Below, piece after piece: positions 56,683-64,000 of a DNA stretch of 64,000 nucleotides (its first letter is position 1; every line of letters starts with the position of its first letter). Under the pieces are notes generated by a model. The model worked only from the letters and a program-made list of their open reading frames with translations, ran no database searches and had not been told where the DNA came from. Source of the stretch: Patiria miniata (lineage: Eukaryota; Echinodermata; Asteroidea; Valvatida; Asterinidae); the NCBI RefSeq assembly GCF_015706575.1, contig NW_024037057.1:248001-312000 (forward strand). Direction: 5' to 3'. A program made the position numbers and the translations under genes.

Positions 56683-59600
56683 GGCAAACAGGAACAAACT
56701 TACGTTTAAGGCATTTGCCTCTTTCTGGACAAAATAAATCATCAATGGTTTATTCAAGTTTTATATCCAAAATTGCCCCGCACCAGTGTACCAAAATAAC
56801 TTGATGATAACAAATTGCAAAGAGGGTTTTTGGACCACAATAATCTAAATTATGTTTCCTAGTAAGAGCGTTTTAAAAATGAAACTGTCCAACCCTTGGA
56901 AGTGAAAACACGAGTCTATTTTACAATGCATTGAACATGTGTCACAAGTATTCCCATACGGTGCCTTTGTTTCACAAACTGCTATGCTTTTTGCTTTTGA
57001 ACTTTGAGAAAGATCCTGTTTTTATCCAAATGTCAGGTTTTCTAACAATGATCTTTGTCAGCACACGTTTAACGTAATACAATTCACACGGGTGCATAAG
57101 TGCAAGAATGCAATTAATGTTTGCAATACATTAATCTTACAGTAATAATATCACCAAAGCAAGGCAGATATCTCACTAAAAAGAAAGTAGTGTATTCAAG
57201 TTGTAAAACTTAGAAAGCGTAGAGATAAATGTTGCAATAGCGTTGTTCAGGTTTGGGGGCTCATTCTTCGTTAATGTGTTCAAGTTGGAACTAGGACTTT
57301 ACAATATATCAACTACAATGAATATATGAAATCTGCTCATAATCGTAAAGTTTAATAGCTCCAGGACATGGAACAAAACAGTACTGATTTTTAACTAAAC
57401 CATATTTTTTGACATAAATACTTGAAATTTAACCTTCTAAAACGTGCTTTCACATCCTTAGAGATACGTTACCACTATTTTATTTGTAGAAAAGTTGTCT
57501 TTGAAACAAAAACTGGGGAGGCTTAAGTCAATATGAATTTCGGAGCTACACATTGTGAAGGACAGACTCAAAACAGAGGGATTTGAGTGACAGTATTTGA
57601 CAGGTACATTGGAAAACATCGTGTGTTTACTAGATTGTGAAAACAAGGCACATACATTTTCTGTCTCGATTTGCTATGCACATAACTTCAGTTGCTACAT
57701 CTATCACTTTGCATGTTGCAATTTCGCATTTATTTGCCATAAACTAATAATTAGTCATTATCATTTCGATGAACAGGTAATTATACAAATATTTCACATG
57801 AGATTGAGATAGTGAGATCCACAATGCCAGGCTGCTTTGGTAACATCTGGCAAATCAGATTTATAATTAAAACACCATATACGGGATAACGCAGTAAGCA
57901 GCACTTATACAAAACTTTATAGCAGCTGCAGCTGTAATCAATCACATTATAATGATGTTATTGAAAACGCCACGCGCTTCATACACCAAAGTTGTTGTCA
58001 AAATATAAAAATGTGTACACCCTGTAAACGAACAAAGTTAGATAGACCACGGGGCATGGCTGCAAAATGTGCTCAGAAAGTGATTTTCTTTGCGCACCTC
58101 TCAGAACTAAGTGAATTTTTGCAGGTTATTAGTTGAGACCATATGGATCACGAAAAACCAAAATCCACAATCCCAAAGTGACCAATCATTAAACTATTTG
58201 CATTTTAATCAGCAGTTCAAAACAGGGCGCCCTCTATTGACCAGGATTGGAAAACTGTGCACATTTTCAATGGGAAAGATTGTTTTATTGCTGTTGCTTG
58301 CTAAAAAGGGTCTCTACGGAGCCAAGACTCAATAAAAAGGAACTCGGGGTGACTTTTAATGCTCCAATAATTAATTATAATATCAAATTTTCCATCCCAT
58401 TGAAAATCAAGGAAGATTTTACAAGCCCTTTCCCAGCCTCCGTGCAAATGTTTCCTCCTTTTTTTATTTATTTTCATTTAGAATACATGTACATGTATTG
58501 CTCTTTTCTGAACTTCTTAATAGGGTATTATTATTAAATTATAATTTTCTTTTTGTTAAAACTACAAAGTATTTCTGATTCATGATGTAATAACATTCAA
58601 CATAGAGTCCGACACAAATACGAATGCATTTAGTCTGAATGAAAAAATAAACATGACCACAGGGCTTTATAACTTCAGCCTTTGACGATATTTATTCATT
58701 CAAAAAACAAAACGGTAAACAGTAAATAAAAATACTCGAGAAATAATTACTGTGATTGGCAAAAATTATAATGCAGTGCTTGCGGTTTGCGTCTCTGGTG
58801 GAGCCAATATTTTTGAGGATTAAAATAAACTGCAATTGCATGTACTTTTAATATTTCGTCAACTGTCTTACATATTAAACATGTTCCGGGAAAGACTGTT
58901 GCAACCTGGCACCCCTCTTTTCTTCATATCATCTCAATAAAAGTTAGTCATTGCAAAAATGGTGAACAGATATGAATCTTTCAATGACGAATCCAATGGC
59001 ATCTGGAAACTACATCCGTTATCTACAGCGAGTTCCGTTGTCTAAATTTCAAATAATTTGAAGGGTCGAAGGAGAACACGAAACATGTCATCAACCTTCA
59101 AAGAAACCAGAACTGCTGTAACATGGTACAATGTATACAAGGATTGGTGAATACCTCTAATATAAAATGTGAAACATTTCTCTTTGCACAAAGGCATCAA
59201 CCTAGAGCCTTTTGGGCCTTTTGCATAGCATCTTGGAGGACAATCTTCTGCACCCCCACAATTTTTTTTTGGAATTACAGTAACAAAAAGCTCTCAAGGA
59301 TGTCTTTTTAGAGTCTATTTGATCAACAACAAATAAGACTGTAAGCATGAACATTACTGAAGAGGAATAAACTGTTTTCAGGCCCTTACAAATTACCACA
59401 CACAAAAAAAGTTGGCTTCACGGTCAGCGCTTAAAAAAAAAGGATTGTCAAAAAGGAAAACACAGGGTAAGATTATTTCCCATCCCCTTGCTGAAACTGC
59501 AAGTGGAAAAATCCTGCAACAAAGTCAACGGTGTCCATTCCAACCGTAAGACTAAAATTTGGTGTTTTTTTTAGTTGTGTACATCCATAACAATGTAAGT

Positions 59601-59700
59601 TAGTTGAACATAAGTCCTGTTGATTCATATTTGGAAATATTTAAGTGGATGGGAAGCAGACTGTGTGATTCAAACTTTCTGAATTGACAATCTTATTCCT
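56683..59700. other. Non-coding AT-rich DNA
   Basis: No gene is seen. 57,421-57,560 is related to 61,975-62,130, both holding AGATACGTTAC and 'acattgtga.gacagact'. A - strand AATAAA occurs near 58,690. The stretch could be a 3' UTR of the - strand coding tail at 59,730, but nothing proves this. Confidence 0.4.
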
Positions 59701-59729
59701 TATTTAGATAGACATACATGTACGTGATG

Positions 59730-60078
59730 GTCAGTCCTCAATATCTGAATCATCACTTTTGGGTGAAGTGCGCTGCCCTTCACTTGGAATGTTTTCACAG
59801 TTGGTGCACTTGCACAAGTCTGTGCATGGCAGGTTTTTTTTTTTTCAAGACAGCTACACTGGCCTTTTGTGCATTGACTTTTTGACATGAGCAATGGGCA
59901 AATTCCATGACACTGTCTGGGGCAGGGGGAAGATCCATCCAGTGGATACTGATGTCATCGCCGATGACTTTCCAACCTCTTCTGTGTGGAGACAGCACTT
60001 CAGGACGTGGCATCCTTGTTTGGCGGCATCATTGACTCCATCACAGTTCCCATCTGGAACATGCTGTATCTGCAAGTT
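59730..60078 (-). pseudogene. Cysteine-rich CXC-type C-terminal fragment
   Basis: The - strand reads GWKVIGDDISIHWMDLPPAP then DSVMEFAHCSCQK. In other frames it continues SQCTKGQCSCL and LPCTDLCKCTNCENIPS, ending SDDSDIED and a stop near 59,730. This matches the widespread invertebrate family with 'PAP...L....C.C....C....C.C...GL.C...C.C..C.N' tails, often from transposon-associated genes. About three frame changes occur within 350 bases, some at A-runs, so it is decayed. An acceptor-like 'aacttgcag' lies near 60,072. Confidence 0.6.
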
Positions 60079-60329
60079 GTCAAATTACGAGAAAAATTCC
60101 TTTCTTAAATGACAGCAATTTTTAATTGCAAATTGCGTTGTCTTATTGTGCAACAAGCACTGCATGTTTTAACTTGAGAAATAAACATTAGCAATGAATG
60201 GAATGTTTTTTTTAAACTGTACGAGAAACAAATTCCTAGATTTTGTCAATTCTAAAGTAGGGCTTGTATATGTTTGCAAGTATTTACAATTTGCTTTAGC
60301 TACAAAATTATGAAACCTTGACTCAAACT

Positions 60330-60562
60330 AAAGTTGTGTAGAGGAAGGCTCTATCTCCAACCAGCCCCTGCTTTAGGCATGTTATATTTTTCAAGTGAGT
60401 GTGCTCATGCGACTCCAGAGAAGAAAAAGGCAAAAATACTTGACTTTCATGTTGTTGTTTCTTTGCAAGTCTTTCTGCACGGTCTATCCTGGAAACACGA
60501 CAGATACGTTTGTAGCACTGCTGAATGTGTTGATCGTATCCAGATGCCTGTAATTGAGAAAA
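60330..60562 (-). other. Possible upstream exon of the CXC-type fragment
   Basis: After a good acceptor (ttttctcaattacag) a - strand stretch of about 70 codons is open (YDQHIQQCYKRICRVSRIDR). No family is recognised and codon support is weak. Confidence 0.25.
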
Positions 60563-60584
60563 TGTTTTTAAAATATCACTCATT

Positions 60585-62224
60585 ACTCTAGTCTCATTTC
60601 AATTATTTCACAATGTAAATCTTTGTCAGTTGATTGGAGGATTATGGGTCAAAGAGAAATGTTCCATTCAACTCAGCTTCACCTCGTAGAATGGAACATT
60701 CTATCATCTAACTTAGGAAAATATTTACACCATGGCACCTTCAGGTACAAACGTTTTATTATTTGTATACTATTCTTCACATGTAGTGATCGGGGGAAAA
60801 AATTAAAAAATTAAAAAAAAAGTGAAAATCTAAAATCTAAATATATTGACAGTATGGGCTTGACATTTAGAGAAGTGGGCAGGTTCTCATTATTTTTTGA
60901 TTATATTATACTATCTAGAAAAAAAAATTGCAAGGAAATAAAAGTACACTTGAAATGAGGACGCTATGAGCTGCCACCTTAAAGAATGGCAAAATGTTGG
61001 TTTTAACGACTTCGTACTTAGATAATTATAAATTATTACCGAGCAAATTGTGGCTTAAATTGAATGGTAGACCACAACATACTACACAATCCCCAATGAT
61101 GCCAAGTATAAAGTCAAAGTGGATTTTGTTCTCCTTATTTTTTAAATCAAGGGAACCGGCCGTTCTATACACAGTCGCCAAGTTCAGGAAGCATAGGCCT
61201 ACTCAATATAAAATGTTCCGTAGTGCAATGTAAGAGTCTCTTCCTTGTCTTAAATTCCTACATCTGAGTGAGGGGGAAACAAATCTTTGATCTGTGGCTT
61301 TTCCTAACTTGCCATGATCATGATGTCAACAATGGACGGTCAGATGGTCTACTATATTAACATGTTTTACAAAACAAATCACACATCATATGAATCTAGG
61401 TTGTAGAAAAAAAAATTCTGAAATATTCCGAATCCAACGGCTTCTTATAATTAGGTTCAAGGCAAGAATAATAATACGTTAGTCTCCGTTACTGTAAGGT
61501 AGGCCGATGATTCCGGTACACATCTCCTTCCACGAGAGTGCTGCATCAGTCATCAACACGATAGAAGGGCCTCGCTGATTGGTTGTTGGAAAACAATGAC
61601 GTAATTCTTCACTCGGTATTTTTAGCGCCGAAACGGAGAAAACCTGAACTTAAAATCGCGATTTTAGCACAGTTTTGGGTCACGGATTAACTGTGGATTT
61701 TATATGTGAGCTTCCCAACAGCTTCCTGAGTAGTTTAAAGTACAATTTATTTAGATCTGTGATATGCGTCAACAAACTGCAAGATAATCGGCCATGCATC
61801 TTGGTCTAAGAACCCGACAATTAAAAAACAATCAATAAAAGGCGAGTTTGCATTGTTTCACACAGCAGAAATGATCCCAATTTCGTCACTCTACGTTATA
61901 ATGTGCATTTTATGAACACATGTAATAAGACAAAGGCGATTTTTAACAAATGTTTTTATTTTGGGGGAAAATAACTACTTGAAGTTAAGTCTTCTAAACG
62001 TCGTGTAACGATCTACCAGATACGTTACCGCAAGTCCACTTCAATAAATTCGTGTCTTTAAATTAGATTCTGTAGATATTTTAAGTAGATGTGAATTTCA
62101 TTGGTACACATTGTGACAGACAGACTGAAATAAAAGGTTTTGTTGATTCTGTTTGTCAACAAAAAAACATCATTAATCGTAAAAAAAAGGACATTACTTA
62201 AGTACATCATTCAAGGACCATAAT
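60585..62224. other. Non-coding DNA with a promoter-like patch
   Basis: No gene is seen. Near 61,580-61,650 a CCAAT-type GATTGGTTG, a TGACGTAA and a TTTTAGCGCCGAAAC (E2F-like) lie within 60 bases. They could be a promoter, but no first exon can be identified on either side. Confidence 0.3.
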
Positions 62225-62368
62225 GCAGGCCGGCACCAGGAATTTTTTATAGGGGGGTCGGCCTTTCAGATATTTTTTTTGTATCCTAATGTTGCGACTT
62301 TTTTTAGGGGGGGGGGGGGTCAGAGCATGACGGGGGGATCGAGACCGTGGGTTTGTATCCGCGCCTGC
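62225..62368. mobile_element. Oligo-G-cored short element
   Basis: The ends GCAGGCCGGCACCAGG and the inverse of 'ccgcgcctgcg' are imperfect inverted repeats. The core has runs of 6 and 13 G. Confidence 0.5.
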
Positions 62369-62823
62369 GTTTAGAATATCATCTTGTTCTATTATTAAGG
62401 TTATAATTTTTTATTTTATTTTATTTCATTTTTGGGGGGTCAGAGCAGTGGAATATAAATTATACGGAATAATCATGTGACGTTTTGTTCGCGTGATATG
62501 TTTTGCGCATGCATATCACGGTTAATGACTTTACTAAAATGCAACTAGTGCACCCCCTGGCAAACAATCCTGATCAACTATGACCAAATGATTTAAAATT
62601 GAATTCAGGCACACAGGATGGAGGTCGGAATTTCCTTTTCCCAAGTGTGTTGAGCTGCCCCACATCACACCCCTAAGTTCACCCCAACCAACCCACCTAC
62701 ACTACCACCCGAACCCTCGAAACCATCATTTAAGTGTCCCTGTTGCTTAGAGATAATGTCTGAACAATACATTTAATTGTATCATCTTAGCTACGCTCGC
62801 AAATTAAAGATTGATATTTGAAT

Positions 62824-63421
62824 AGATACGTTACTGAGCTGATCAGATACGTTACCAGGCTGATCAGATACGTTACCATAATAAACTAAGATATTCTATG
62901 TAAACCAACAACGATGGTTTCATGTTATCAAGTTCTTGTGCAATTACAACATCTCACGTCCTAAAATCTTTATCTACAGATTCTACAAGTTACATATTTT
63001 ACCATTAAAAAAACATTGTATGGTGCTACTCTAAACTTTAAGAATATTCGACAGTAATTCAGCACAACATTTCAATCCTTCTCAGCAAGCATGCGCTCTA
63101 TGAATCACAATTAAATGTGTTAAGAAACTTTAAAACGTGTAGACAGTGTGGGAATCGATGACGTAGCCCATGTTTGTTGACGTCAGCATAACATTTGCAT
63201 GATGAATTCATAATCAGTAACGTATCTGGTTTAACGTATCTGGTGTAACGTATCTGGCCCGCTCATGTTGAAATAGGCTTCCCTTGACAAACTGTGTGAC
63301 CTTAACTACTTCTTCCACCACTTGATCAGTCATCACCCAGCACACTGTTGATTGGTATGGTGTTTGAGGTCAGCTTCCTTCACGTGTCTCGAAAGGAAAG
63401 GCAAAAATAGGTAACGTATCT
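62824..63421. repeat. Inverted set of AGATACGTTAC motifs
   Basis: Forward copies lie at 62824, 62845 and 62866 (period 21, with 'gctgatc' between). Reverse copies (GTAACGTATCT) lie at 63217, 63245 and 63411, with a one-base variant at 63231. Single forward copies lie at 57462 and 62018. No gene is seen here or in 63,422-64,000. Confidence 0.85.
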
Positions 63422-64000
63422 GGCGCTACACATACGTAACACATGGATTTTTTTCGTTGACAGTTCTAAAAAAAAATCAAATTCAAAACTTATTAGATTC
63501 ATGCCATATGTACAATATAATTCCCAGTTTGGTCTAGTCTGTGAGCAACTTCAACGTGCATATTCCTGAAATGTTAAGTCTGTTTATCGTTTAGAAAAAA
63601 TGGTAACGCATTTGGTTATGAAATTGGCGACATGCGCTCTGAAGGCACTCAAGTAAAATTAATGAGCCAATTTTTTTCGATTTGTCATTGTATATTTAGG
63701 GCATACTATGGACTAATAATATAAAAGGGTAATCATTGATATGCACACATGGAAGACGAATGGGAGACTTAAAAAAAAAAAGGCACCTTGGATGGCGACA
63801 TGAGAAAACCGCAACAAATACCACCTCATTGTCACAATTTCTAAGATTTTCTTGATTTTTGTTACCTTCTTACTACATGGGTTTATGAACAAAACTTAGT
63901 CTCGAAGAAAATTAATATAAATCATTATCGAACACACTCCATACTTCTGAGAAACACAAGCGACACAAAAATGGCACATTTGAACACTTTAGCGGAAAAC

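Overview
The window is animal nuclear DNA: AT-rich, intron-bearing and crowded with transposable elements. It contains a secreted fibrinogen-related (FReD) gene array, a vesicular polyamine transporter gene (SLC18B1), a phytochelatin-synthase-like gene and many short inverted-repeat elements. This mix suggests a marine invertebrate deuterostome, perhaps an echinoderm. The species guess is inference only.

Bases 1-32,000 are a tandem FReD array on the + strand. Four single-exon copies can be seen. Copy A (10210-11231) has one frameshift. Copy B (12813-13844) is intact. Copy C (17486-18240) has an early stop and a G-rich replacement. Copy D (19915-20699) has a 43-base deletion and no C-terminus. 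Each codes for a signal peptide, a short apple/PAN-like cysteine module and a fibrinogen domain. A young Ty3/gypsy-type LTR retrotransposon on the - strand (819-10147) sits between the upstream region of copy A and its start codon. A 5'-truncated LINE on the - strand (22663-25742) lies in array-derived spacer with a 16-base target-site duplication. Spacer pieces of the array recur as far as about 31.5 kb. Two inverted-repeat elements (28225-28926, 29504-30205) and a duplicated 280-base segment follow.

Bases 33,249-50,420 hold a complete SLC18B1-type gene on the - strand. I resolved 12 coding exons with consistent splice sites and phases, giving 457 residues, about the length of the human protein. 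The introns carry a tRNA-like SINE, a tandem repeat of about 145 bases interrupted by a Harbinger-like MITE, and a second tandem repeat. Intron 1 (7.7 kb) holds an array of Helitron-like units with terminal hairpins whose stems vary in sequence but keep pairing, about 33 copies of the CRE octamer TGACGTCA, and three adjacent perfect hairpins.

Bases 50,500-64,000 hold a phytochelatin-synthase-like gene with one frameshift (51358-52064, -) between two direct repeats, a near-perfect 1.48 kb inverted repeat (54220-55697), a decayed CXC-type cysteine-rich coding tail (59730-60078, -), and an inverted set of AGATACGTTAC motifs (62824-63421). The rest appears non-coding.

The SLC18B1 gene and FReD copy B are the only loci that look intact. 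Most of the remaining structure is transposon-derived. All identifications rest on reading motifs by eye; no database was searched.
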